Source of the DNA: an uncultured candidatus Porisulfidus sp.
GTDB taxonomy: Bacteria > Pseudomonadota > Gammaproteobacteria > Poriferisulfidales > Poriferisulfidaceae
NCBI GenBank assembly: GCA_958431155.1
Contig: OY288106.1
Span: forward strand, 443,937-507,936
DNA: 64,000 bases
Reading direction: 5' to 3'
Part shown: positions 39,201-49,261 of the stretch, piece by piece
How the letters are laid out: each line of letters opens with the position of its first letter
Numbering within the stretch: the stretch's first letter is position 1
The notes under the pieces: model-generated
Told to the model about the DNA's origin: nothing
Database searches by the model: none
Seen by the model: the letters and a program-made list of their open reading frames with translations, nothing else
Program-made: the position numbers and the translations under genes

Positions 39201-40406
39201 GCCTTGGGGGACGACGCGATGAGCCTGGAGCGATTCCTGGACGGTTCGTCCTTCGTGCTGCCGCTCGGCGGCGCGGGGGGTGGCGCGCCGGGCCTCACCG
39301 TGTGGGGCAGCGGCGACTACCGCGAACTGTCGGACGGCGAGGACAGCGGCGTGGACTGGAGCGGCGACGTGCGGAGCTTCCACCTCGGCGCCGACACGCG
39401 GCTGCGGCCGGATCTGCTGGCCGGGTTTGCCGTGTCCCGCTCGCTCGGTTCTTTCGACTATACCGACCGGACCGATCCGCTGACGATCAGTGGCGACTAT
39501 GAGAGCCGGATGACCAGTGTGCACCCCTATGTGAACTGGTCGGTGCGGGAGGGGCTCGAGGTGTGGACGACGGTGGGCTACGGCCGGGGCGAGGTCGAGA
39601 TCGAGGAAGCGGGTCTGGCGACGCGTGTGAGCGACACCGAGATGAAGACGGCGGCGGCGGGCCTGAACCGCGCGCTGTGGTCGCAGGACGACCTGATGGA
39701 GGGCGGCCCGACGACCCTGAGGTTCAAGGGCGAAGGCTTGTTCGCCCGGGTCAAGCTGGAAGGCAGTGACCGCATGAACCCGCTGACCTCCGAGGTCCAG
39801 CGGGTGCGCATGTTGCTCGAAGCGAGCCACGACCGCCGGCTGGCTTCGGGGTCGAGTGTTGTTCCGTCGCTGGAAGTCGGGCTGCGCTATGACGGCGGCG
39901 ACGGGGTGACCGGCGCCGGCGCGGAGCTCGGCGGCACGCTGCGCTACCACGACCCGGCGTTCGGCCTGACCGTGGAAGGCCGCGCCCGCGTGCTGGTGAC
40001 CCACCGGGACGACTACGAGGAGTGGGGCGTCGGCGGCCGGGTGCAGATCGATCCGGGCGGCGACGGCCGGGGTCTGTCGCTGAATGTGGCGCCGACCTGG
40101 GGCGAGCTCGAGAGCGGGCATAGCCGGCTCTATGATGAGGGCACGGCCGACCTTGCGATCCGCGACGACGAGCCCGCGGTCAGTCTCGATGCCGAGATCG
40201 GCTATGGCTGGGGCACGTCCGGCGGTCGCGGGCTGCTCACGCCCTATGGCGGCCTGACGCTGTCCGGTGCGGACGAGCAACGCTACCGCCTCGGCGGCCG
40301 CTTCGAGCTTGGACGGTCGTTTGATCTGAGCCTGGAAGGGGAACGCCGCGAGACCGGCGCCACGGCGGATCACAGCCTGATGCTGCGGGCACAGATGCGG
40401 TTCTGA
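27204..40406 (+). CDS. Giant repeat-rich surface autotransporter (4400 residues)
   Basis: This is a secreted, outer-membrane-anchored protein. Residues about 28-50 are a signal peptide (CGAVAVLLLGASTLAHA) behind an Arg-rich extension. From about residue 50 to 3709 come 33 tandem repeats of about 108-111 residues, each with VPEGGSATYTVVLD, AAVTVTV, a GDADLTASPTTLTF core, W..AQTVTVSA and an Asp-rich linker such as ATEADDDRGV. Two Calx-beta domains follow (to about 3932). After a helical linker, a C-terminal beta-barrel of about 370 residues starts near GLTVWGSGDYREL and ends in Phe (LRAQMRF), as autotransporter and porin-like barrels do. Asp-rich linkers suggest calcium binding. An adhesive role is inferred. 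It is a single 13.2-kb frame, with no helper genes nearby. Confidence 0.88.
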   Translation: MRKTRCARSAECSRGDGSAHGAPKTISRRHAWCGAVAVLLLGASTLAHAQGVTVSVADPFNVPEGGNATYTVVLDTEPTAAVTVTVARTLASDADLTASPTMLTFSTTDWETTQTVTVAADEDDDGLAGMATFTHTAASADPGYDTELSIDSVTATEVDNDPGAKFTLPTNPLRVPEGGSAEYTVVLNAAPTAAVTVTVAKGANSDADLTASPTTLTFSTTDWDTAQTVTVSATEDDDGRDGVGSLQHTSDSSDTEYASLSLGLVSLLEADDDRGVTVAVADPFNVPEGGSATYTVVLDTEPRVAVAVTVAKVAGGDADLSASPTTLTFDDTDWNTAQTVTISAATDTDGLDGTATFNHTSASASVGYDGLSIDWVAATEADDDRGVTVAVADPFDVPEGGSATYTVVLDTEPTAAVMVAVTKVVGGDADLTASPTMLTFSTTDWETVQTVTISAATDTDGLDGTATFIHRSASSYAGYHGLSIDWVAATEADDDRGVTVAVADPFNVPEGGSATYTVVLDTEPTAAVTVTVAKVAGGDADLTASPTALTFSTANWETVQTVTVSAAEDAGRLDGTATFTHTSASADTGYDTELSIDSVTATEAENDAGAKFTVPTHPLRVAEGGSAEYTVALNTAPTAAVTVTVARTMGSDADLTASPNMLTFSTTDWETAQTVTVSATEDADGVDGAAGLQHTSDSSDTEYAGLSLALVRVYEADDDRGVTVSEMEISVPEGGSATYTVVLDTEPTAAVAVAVAKVAGGDADLTASPTALTFSTANWETVQTVTISAATDTDGLDGTATFNHTSTSSYAGYHRLSIDSVIATEADDDRGVTVAPTEISVPEGGSAEYTVVLDTEPTATVTVTVAKAAGGDADLTASPATLTFSTRDWLAAQTVAITAAADTDGLDGTATFEHTSASSDPGYTGLGIDSVEATEADDDRGVTVSKTKVDVPEGGSATYTVVLDTEPAAAVTVTVSKAADGDADLTASPTKLTFSTTDWDVAQTVTVSAVEDDDGRDGTAIFEHTSASSDPGYTGLIIGEVGAIEADDDRGVTVAVADPFNVPEGGSATYTVVLDTEPGLEVTVTVVKAAGGDADLTASPATLTFSTTDWSTAQTVTISAATDTDGLAGTATFEHTSESSDTEYRGLSINPVTATEVEPGVTVASTEISVPEGGSAEYTVVLNTAPTAAVTVTVAKAAGGDADLTASPTTLTFSTTDWSTAQTVTIAAATDTDGLVGTATFEHTSESSDTGYAGLSIDSVVATEVEPGVTVAPTEISVPEGGSAEYTVVLNAAPTAAVTVTVGKAAGGDADLTASPTTLTFSTTDWSTAQTVTIAAATDTDGLDGTETFRHTEESSDSNYHRLSIDSVIATEADDDRGVTVAPTEISVPEGGSAEYTVVLDTEPTATVTVTVAKAAGGDADLTASPATLTFSTRDWLAAQTVTITAAADTDGLDGTATFTHTAMSDDAGYGGLIIDSVEAAEADDDREVTVSRTSLTVTEGGIYGRYVVVLATAPTAAVTVTVAKVAGGDADLTASPTTLTFSTANWDMPQSVMVTAVEDDDNLDGTATFEHTATSSDAGYAGLSINPVTATEADNDPRVRLSPTTIDVDEGGSDSYYGMGLTAPPMAAVTVTVTKAAGGDADLTASPTTLTFSTTNWGIRQAVRVRAAEDADGLDGTATFTHTAASTDLNYDGLSIASVTATEIDNDPTGVTVMAADPFTVDEGDTATYTVRLATEPAYPVKVTVSKVAGGDGDLTASPATLTFDDTDWNTAQTVTVSAAEDDDGWAGTATFEHAAASTDLNYDITSIASVTATEIDNDPIGVTVLAAGPFTVAESGSATYTVKLDTAPAAAVTVTVTAVGDDDLTASPTTLTFDDTDWNTAQTVTVSAAEDADRLDGTARFLHESASSDPDYHELGIDQVPANENDNDDLVTVTVADPFRVAEDGSATYTMVLATAPTAAVTVRVLRTARSDTDLTRSPAELTFSPTDWETAQTVTVSARRDADGLDGTAVFVHDPLSSDPNYERLSLSIDPVTATEDDDDPIGVTVSRESLTAAEGGSDGRYTVRLATEPTAAVTVTVTKAAGGDADLTASPTTLTFSTRDWLAAQNVFVRAVEDDDGLAGTATFEHTAASSDSTYDTTDTPTLSIASVTATEIENDLIGVTVSEMEISVSEGGSATYTVKLDTAPAAAVTVTVTAGGDADLTASPTTLTFDDTDWNTVQTVTVTAAEDDDGLDGTATFTHTADSSDTTYDTDNTLSIDSVEATEADDDRGVTVSETTIDVDEGGSAEYTVVLDTEPTAAVTVTVSKVAGGDGDLTASPATLTFTVGNSGNWNTAQTVTVSAAEDTEGLEGTATFAHTSASGDAGYAGLGIDSVEATEVENDPGVRVTVADPFLVAEGGSATYTVALMTQPTAAVTVTVSKVAGDDDLTASPATLTFTGGNSGNWDTAQVVTVTAAEDDDGLAGTATFTHTASSSDSNYNNLTANLTATEIDTSIIGVTVSAADPLLVAEGGRAEYTVVLDTQPTAAVTVTVAKAAGGDADLAASPTELVFRPTDWATAQAVTVTAAEDDDGRDGTATFEHSSASADPDYADFGIGSVEASEADDDRGVTVTPTAVMVAEGGSVPYTVVLDTGPTAAVTVTVTVSGDADLTASPTTLTFGPTDWETAQTVTIAAAVDADALAGTATFAHSSASADAGYGTGLSIDSVEASEVEAGVTVSRVRVMVPEGGSAPYTVVLDTPPRAAVTVTVQRAAGGDVDLTPSPTGLVFDGTNWNLPQTVTVSAAEDADRVNGVGNLEHRSASFDPDYHALDIAGVSALEDDNDDLVIVTVPTTPLIVAEGGSAPYTVVLGTAPTAAVTVTVVTFGDGDLAASPAELVFSPTDWETAQTVTVSAAEDDDGLDSTAEFSHYSASSDSNYQDGNLDIDSVEATETDNDRGVTVSREKVAVAEGGSAEYTVVLDTAPAAAVTVTVAKTLGGDADLTASPGELIFDDTNWDVAQNVTVSAAEDDDGLNGTATFTHTAASADPGYDTGLSIDPVVVTETDDDRGVTVAPTTVTVPEGGSAPYTVVLDTPPTAAVTVTVSKVAGGDADLTASPATLTFSPTDWAMAQTVTIAAAVDADGLDGTATFEHTATSDDAGYAGLGIGLVEAVEAEPGVTVTAADPFRVPENSSVPYTVVLDTAPTAAVTVTVTASGDADLTASPTALTFGPADWAVAQTVTISAAVDTDTLAGTATFAHAATSSDSIYNGFAIASVEATETEPGVTVSREKVAVAEGGSVPYTVVLDARPTAAVTVAVQRAAGQDQDADLTASPGELIFDDTDWNVAQTVVVSAAEDADGLDGTATFEHTAASADTGYDGFAIASVIAVEVDDDRGVTVTAADPFLVPEGGSAEYTVVLDTEPTAAVMVTVAKVAGDDASLTASPAVLTFSPANWSDEQTVTISAAADADTLAGTATFTHTSASADPGYRGLRIDAVEASEVEPGVTVSRETVTAPEGGSATYTVVLDVEPTAAVTVTVTASGDADLTASPNALTFGSANWSDEQTVTISAAADADELAGTATFEHTSASADTGYDTTAGPPTLGIAAVVATEAEPGVAVSRERIFATEGIFSSEYELVLDTPPTAAVTVTVSKAAGGDADLTVSPAELTFSAANWNLPQRVTVSALDDDDGLSGTATFEHTPTSSDTTYNNLIIDPVVAAEIDNDSLTVSVAADSASVNEGAAARFTVTVNGGVTSEELTVGFTLSGTATAGDDYTAPGSTVLTFAAGTSSGSLSIATIEDAVLDDGETLIVTLSSLSDTADPVTLGMPDSATATIGDGSLVTLSLSDATVDEGEPAEFTVTMSGRVAREVTVDWTTADDTATAPEDYAAASGRLTFRPDEPLTRTLTVQTSGDARAEGEETFVVRLSNPTDVSGMSLDDDPVGTGTIRDDVEAAARARHDRVNREVLPQLTQAMAASTLSAITGRIDAAISDTPAAATNLLDLSDLDRLLRSSGQALGDDAMSLERFLDGSSFVLPLGGAGGGAPGLTVWGSGDYRELSDGEDSGVDWSGDVRSFHLGADTRLRPDLLAGFAVSRSLGSFDYTDRTDPLTISGDYESRMTSVHPYVNWSVREGLEVWTTVGYGRGEVEIEEAGLATRVSDTEMKTAAAGLNRALWSQDDLMEGGPTTLRFKGEGLFARVKLEGSDRMNPLTSEVQRVRMLLEASHDRRLASGSSVVPSLEVGLRYDGGDGVTGAGAELGGTLRYHDPAFGLTVEGRARVLVTHRDDYEEWGVGGRVQIDPGGDGRGLSLNVAPTWGELESGHSRLYDEGTADLAIRDDEPAVSLDAEIGYGWGTSGGRGLLTPYGGLTLSGADEQRYRLGGRFELGRSFDLSLEGERRETGATADHSLMLRAQMRF
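27351..38331 (+). repeat. Array of 33 coding repeats of about 333 bp
   Basis: Units recur at exactly 333 bp in the 5' part; GGATCC occurs at 28046, 28379 and 28712. Higher-order copying is visible: units 1-2 resemble units 5-6, and unit 8 (about 29695) is nearly identical to unit 13 (about 31336). Units 14-33 are more diverged. The low complexity produces very long antisense open frames that are not genes. Confidence 0.9.
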
Positions 40407-40416
40407 GCGCGGGTCC

Positions 40417-40455
40417 GTCGGCCGCTCGATGGCGCCGGCGGGGTTTTCGGCCGAC
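40417..40455 (+). terminator. GC-rich hairpin after the giant gene
   Basis: GTCGGCCG (40417-40424) pairs with CGGCCGAC (40448-40455), 10 bp after the stop codon, around a GC-rich loop. There is no U-run after it, so it may only stabilise the 3' end or act weakly as a terminator. Confidence 0.4.
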
Positions 40456-40620
40456 ACTGAACCGTGGACGCCGGCGTTATCAGGCGAGGGGTTGCGGGGG
40501 GCTTCACCCGCGCTGCCCATGTCCGCGGGCGCAGCGCGGCTGAGGTGACCTGGACGATGTTATCGGCAAGGTCGTGCAGATTGACACGATGACGGTGAAG
40601 CCGCATTACAGGTTCCGCTC

Positions 40621-40676
40621 CAGGTTCACTTCTCATTGGAAGCCGTTCCCGCTTCAGGCTCATGTCCCATTGGAAG
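40621..40676. repeat. Two 22-bp direct repeats, possibly insertion-sequence end repeats
   Basis: The blocks at 40621-40642 and 40655-40676 match at 18 of 22 positions and both end in CATTGGAAG. The stretch is reminiscent of the multiple end repeats of IS21-type elements, but no transposase gene is present and the match is from memory. It marks the 3' side of the hflX-hflK insertion. The rest of the 40407-40744 gap shows only the hairpin and the hflK promoter. Confidence 0.4.
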
Positions 40677-40706
40677 AGACTTCTTGCGTAACACTTGGGC
40701 CTCCTT

Positions 40707-40715
40707 TGCTAGAAT
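40707..40715 (+). promoter_or_regulatory. Extended -10 promoter for hflK
   Basis: TGCTAGAAT is an extended -10 element (TGn plus TAGAAT) 29 bp before the hflK ATG. No good -35 is present. A promoter here would let hflKC be expressed now that it is cut off from the hfq operon. Confidence 0.5.
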
Positions 40716-40744
40716 AGTTGACGCGTCCTGATTTCGGAACTTTC

Positions 40745-41881
40745 ATGGCTTGGAACGACAACGGTGGGAACCCGTGGCAGCGCAATGCGCGGCAGGGGCC
40801 GCCAGACTTGGATGACCTGTTCGGCAAACTGTTCCGACGCCTGTTCGGTTCAGGTCGCAAGGGCGGTGGAGGCGGGGGTGGCCGCAAATGGTCGGTCGGC
40901 ACCGGCAGCATCCTGCTCGTCCTCCTGATCTTGTGGCTGTTGTCCGGCTTCTACATCGTTGAAGCCAGCGAGCGTGGCGTCGTGCTCCGTTTCGGCAAGC
41001 ATGAGCGCACCACTATGCCGGGACCGGGGTGGCATATCCCGTATCCGATCGAGAGTGTCGAGGTAGTCAATGTGACTGGCAACCGAAGCGTGGAGAAGCG
41101 GACCACCATGCTGACGCAGGACGAGAACATCGTCGAACTCAAGTTCTCGGTGCAGTACCGGCTGAAGAATGCCGAGGATTATCTGTTCAATGTCGAAAAC
41201 CCGGATATTGCGTTTGATCGTGCCTGCCGCTTCAAGAGCACGATTTGCGGCGTGCTCGACAGTGCCATCCGCACCGTGGTGGGTCGCAACAATATGGACT
41301 TCATCCTGCGCGAAGGTCGCGCGGAAATCGCCGACCGGACCATGACGCTGATGCAGGAAATCCTCGACACTTACGGAACCGGCATCGAGATTCTGACCGT
41401 TAATCTGGAGGACTCGCAGCCTCCGAACGCGGTGCAGGATGCTTTCCAGGATGCGACCAAGGCGCGTGAGGACATGGAGCGCTTCAAGAACGAGGCGCAG
41501 GCCTACTCCAACGAAATCCTGCCGCAGGCGCGCGGAGAAGCCGCGCGGATAATGGAGGACGCCAAGGCTTACCGTGCCCAGGTGATTGCTAATGCTGAAG
41601 GTGAGGCGTCCCGCTTCACCCAGTTGCTGACCGAATACCGCAAGGCGCCGGAGGTGACCCGCCAGCGCATGTACCTGCAGGCGGTAGAGTCGGTCCTGTC
41701 CAATTCTTCCAAGGTGGTGGTCGATGTCGACAAGGGGAGCAACATGCTGTTCCTGCCGCTGGACCGGATCTTGGAACAACGCGGTTCGGTTCGATCGCCG
41801 AGGTCTTCATCCCCGGAGCGGCAAGGAGGAAGTTCCTCAGGCTCTGGAAGCCTCGCGCCGCGCCTGAGAGAGGGACGCTGA
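40745..41881 (+). CDS. hflK: FtsH protease regulator HflK
   Basis: This 378-residue SPFH/band-7 membrane protein forms a cage with HflC around the FtsH protease. Its N-terminus has the typical MAWNDNGGNPW and a Gly-rich stretch, then one membrane helix (GSILLVLLILWLLSGFYIV). The band-7 domain starts at VEASERGVVLRFGKH and a coiled-coil region with QARGEAARIMEDAKAYRA follows. The ATG at 40745 is chosen over upstream codons because it gives the family start. hflC begins 1 bp after the stop. Confidence 0.96.
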   Translation: MAWNDNGGNPWQRNARQGPPDLDDLFGKLFRRLFGSGRKGGGGGGGRKWSVGTGSILLVLLILWLLSGFYIVEASERGVVLRFGKHERTTMPGPGWHIPYPIESVEVVNVTGNRSVEKRTTMLTQDENIVELKFSVQYRLKNAEDYLFNVENPDIAFDRACRFKSTICGVLDSAIRTVVGRNNMDFILREGRAEIADRTMTLMQEILDTYGTGIEILTVNLEDSQPPNAVQDAFQDATKAREDMERFKNEAQAYSNEILPQARGEAARIMEDAKAYRAQVIANAEGEASRFTQLLTEYRKAPEVTRQRMYLQAVESVLSNSSKVVVDVDKGSNMLFLPLDRILEQRGSVRSPRSSSPERQGGSSSGSGSLAPRLREGR

Positions 41882-41882
41882 G

Positions 41883-42743
41883 ATGAGCATGCAGGTGCGC
41901 CTGATTTTGGCAGCCATCGTGCTGGTGCTCGTGTGGGCCTCCACGTTCTACGTACGCCAGACCGAGACGGCGATCGTGTTCCAGCTCGGCGACATTCGGC
42001 GCGCCAACCTGGAGCCAGGGTTGCACTTCCAGATGCCGTTCATCAACAACGTGCAGAAATTCGACGCCCGGGTGCTGTCGCTGGATTCCAAGCCGGAGTT
42101 GTTCCTGACCAGTGAGAAGAAGAACGTATCGGTGGACTTCTTCGTCAAGTGGCGGATCAAGAACGTCAGCCAATACTTCCGTGCCACCCAGGGCGATCGT
42201 TTGCGCGCCGAGGGGCGGTTGACCCAGATCGTCAAGGATGGACTCAAGAACCAGTTTGGCGTACGCACCATCCAGCAGGCGATTTCCGGCGAGCGGCGCG
42301 AAATCATGGACGTGATGCTGGTGCAGTCCAGCAACAACGCGAGCGAGCTTGGCATCATGGTGGTGGATGTCCGCATCAGCCGTATCGAACTGCCGGATGA
42401 GGTCAGCGAGTCGGTCTACCGGCGAATGAGGGCGGAGCGAAGCCGCACCGCCAAGGATTTCCGTGCCCGCGGCCAGGAGACGGCGGAGCGCATCCGCGCC
42501 GACGCCGACCGCCAGCGGACGGTGATTCAGGCCGAGGCGTATCGCGATTCCGAGAAGATCCGCGGCGACGGCGATGCCCAGTCGACCGAGATCTATGCCG
42601 AAGCCTACAATCAGGATCCCGAGTTCTTCGCGTTCACCCGAAGCCTGAACGCTTACACCAATACGTTCCGAGACAAGGGAGACGTGCTGGTCATGGAGCC
42701 GGACTCGGAATTTTTCCAATACTTCAAGCAACCCAAGAAGTAA
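41883..42743 (+). CDS. hflC: FtsH protease regulator HflC
   Basis: This 286-residue band-7 partner of HflK has one N-terminal membrane helix (LILAAIVLVLVWASTFYVRQ). The SPFH domain (TAIVFQLGDIRRANLEPGLHF) carries FDARVLSLDSKPELFLTSEKK. A helical tail with RARGQETAERIRADADRQ and the ending EFFQYFKQPKK follow. It is co-transcribed with hflK. Confidence 0.96.
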   Translation: MSMQVRLILAAIVLVLVWASTFYVRQTETAIVFQLGDIRRANLEPGLHFQMPFINNVQKFDARVLSLDSKPELFLTSEKKNVSVDFFVKWRIKNVSQYFRATQGDRLRAEGRLTQIVKDGLKNQFGVRTIQQAISGERREIMDVMLVQSSNNASELGIMVVDVRISRIELPDEVSESVYRRMRAERSRTAKDFRARGQETAERIRADADRQRTVIQAEAYRDSEKIRGDGDAQSTEIYAEAYNQDPEFFAFTRSLNAYTNTFRDKGDVLVMEPDSEFFQYFKQPKK

Positions 42744-42758
42744 TACCGGTTCCCCGCC

Positions 42759-42952
42759 ATGCAGTGGGAATTTGTCCTGGCGGCCATCGCTCTGGTGATC
42801 ATGCTGGAGGGCCTCGTCGCTCTCCTGAGCCCGGACCTGGCACGGCGCATGATGCTGCGCATGATCGGACTGCCGACCGTGCAGTTTCGGATGATGGGGC
42901 TGATCGCGGTCACGCTCGGCGTATTGCTTCTATATCTCACGCGGTGGCTGAC

Positions 42953-42956
<4 letters not shown>
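42759..42956 (+). CDS. DUF2065 small membrane protein (YjeT family)
   Basis: This 65-residue protein has two hydrophobic helices (FVLAAIALVIMLEGLVALL and MMGLIAVTLGVLLLYLTRWL) with the central motif RRMMLRMIGLPTVQFRMMG. It is a conserved but unstudied inner-membrane protein that regularly sits between hflC and hisZ or purA. Its stop overlaps the hisZ GTG start. Confidence 0.85.
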
Positions 42957-47987
<5,031 letters not shown>

Positions 47988-48044
47988 GCGACGAAGAGGT
48001 GGGCTTGCCCCATTTTAGGGGAGGGGAGGTTCGCGCCCGTGCTT

Positions 48045-48551
48045 CTACAGCGAGTTCAGGAAGGCGAGCAGGGCTGCACGCTCTTCTTTCGTCATGTCGA
48101 CGACGCACTGTTTCGCGGCTTCCGCCTCGCCGCCATGCCAGAGGATGGCTTCGAGCAGATTGCGCGCCCGACCGTCGTGCAGGAACAGGGTGTGGCCGCT
48201 GACCATTTCGGTCAGGCCGATGCCCCACAGCGGCGGCGTGCGCCATTCGCGCCCGGACGCCATGCCTTCCGGGCGGTCGTCAGCCAGCCCTTCACCCATG
48301 TCGTGCAGCAACAGGTCCGTGTAGGGCCAGATCAACTGGAAGGATTGCTCTTCGCTGATGGAGTCTCGCCGGGTCACGAACTTGGGCCGGTGGCAGCCGA
48401 TGCAGTTGGCCTCGTAGAACAGGCGCTTTCCTTTGAGTACCTGCACATCGTCGATGAGGCGACGGGCCGGGACGGCAAGGTTGCGGTTGTAGAAGACGAG
48501 GAAGTCGAACAGCTTTTGGCGGCCTCGGCGGATTCCGATTCGGACACGCGG
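48045..48551 (-). pseudogene. 5'-truncated di-haem oxidoreductase (DUF1111 family)
   Basis: Only the last 150-165 residues of a protein normally near 450-500 remain. They include KLFDFLVFYNRNLAVPARR, GKRLFYEANCIGCHRP (a CxxCH haem site), PYTDLLLHDMGEGL, REWRTPPLWGIGL and GHTLFLHDGRARNLLEAILW, all typical of DUF1111 thiol/peroxidase-like cytochromes. The frame runs back to a stop at 48552-48554 with no start codon in the conserved part; an internal ATG at 48446 is probably not used. The N-terminal haem domain is missing. The break abuts a higA relic. Confidence 0.85.
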
Positions 48552-48705
48552 CTATTTCTCCAGAGATGGCTATTCGCCTGGAGAAGGCGGGCGGTCCAGT
48601 GCCGAGTTCTGGCTGCGCTGGCAAACGGCTTGGGATCTTGCCCAGGCCCGCAAGGGCGAAGACCGAATCAACGTCGAACGATATCAGCCGCAACTAGCCG
48701 GATAG
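48548..48705 (+). pseudogene. higA antitoxin relic, frameshifted
   Basis: Two frames together spell the end of a HigA-type XRE antitoxin: AAISPEMAIRLEKAGG (48548-48595), then after a missing base SAEFWLRWQTAWDLAQARKG (from 48598) and a tail ending in QPQLAG with a stop at 48703. The HTH N-terminal half and the higB toxin are absent. One base lost near 48596 explains the shift. Confidence 0.75.
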
Positions 48706-48723
48706 CGCGAATCAGGGCGGTAG

Positions 48724-48846
48724 CCTTGGGCTCGCAAGGCCAGGGATTGGTACGACATCGCGTTTGTGCTTCTGCACAATGACGCTGGGGGACTGGCAGA
48801 GGCGATGGAATTTTGTCGGATCGTGGAAGATCGCATGGCGTGTTAA
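48724..48846 (+). pseudogene. Fragment resembling the C-terminus of an AbiEii-type nucleotidyltransferase
   Basis: Forty codons, preceded by an in-frame stop, read ARKARDWYDIAFVLLHNDAG and end EFCRIVEDRMAC. The KARDWYDIAFVL pattern is like the family of AbiEii/AbiGii toxin nucleotidyltransferases, where a (R/K)DxYD motif is conserved. Identification is from pattern memory only. It lies directly after the higA relic and before yajC. Confidence 0.35.
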
Positions 48847-48857
48847 GGCATTCCATA

Positions 48858-48866
48858 TGGCATAAT
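48858..48866 (+). promoter_or_regulatory. Extended -10 promoter for yajC-secDF
   Basis: TGGCATAAT forms an extended -10 33 bp before the yajC ATG, with no good -35. It would serve yajC-secD-secF now that tgt no longer leads directly into them. Confidence 0.45.
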
Positions 48867-48898
48867 GCGCTTCACCCAAAACCGGTGTATCCGACCCC

Positions 48899-49225
48899 AT
48901 GATTCTGATCGACGACGCAATGGCGCAGGGTGCGGGAGGCGCCATGGGCGGCTGGTCCATGTTCGCTATGATCGCGATCTTCTTCGCGATCATGTACTTC
49001 ATGATCATTCGTCCGCAGAACAAGCGGGTCAAGGAACACCGCGCCCTGATCGATGCCCTGCAAAAAGGCGACGAAGTGTCCACCAACGGCGGCTTGATGG
49101 GACGGATCACGCATATCGGATCCAGCACGGTGCACCTGGAGTTGGCGGAGGGCGTGGAAGTCCGCCTGCGCCGGGATTCGGTCAGCAATGTCTTACCCAA
49201 GGGTTCGCTCGCGAAAAGTGACTGA
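48899..49225 (+). CDS. yajC: Preprotein translocase accessory subunit YajC
   Basis: This 108-residue single-helix membrane protein belongs to the SecDF-YajC complex. The helix FAMIAIFFAIMYFMIIRPQ ends in the conserved RPQNKR. LQKGDEVSTNGGLMGRITHI and the C-terminal VSNVLPKGSL are also typical. secD starts 36 bp later. Confidence 0.95.
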   Translation: MILIDDAMAQGAGGAMGGWSMFAMIAIFFAIMYFMIIRPQNKRVKEHRALIDALQKGDEVSTNGGLMGRITHIGSSTVHLELAEGVEVRLRRDSVSNVLPKGSLAKSD

Positions 49226-49261
49226 TTCGGGCGGCCGGACCGGCGGCCTCTGGACAAATCC

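Noticed and set aside
27204..40406. CRISPR-like repeat array
   Set aside because: The repeats are long (333 bp), coding and without unique spacers.
35658..40520. Antisense open frame of 1620 codons
   Set aside because: Same cause as the previous one; it runs across the barrel domain of the giant gene and has no recognisable domain.
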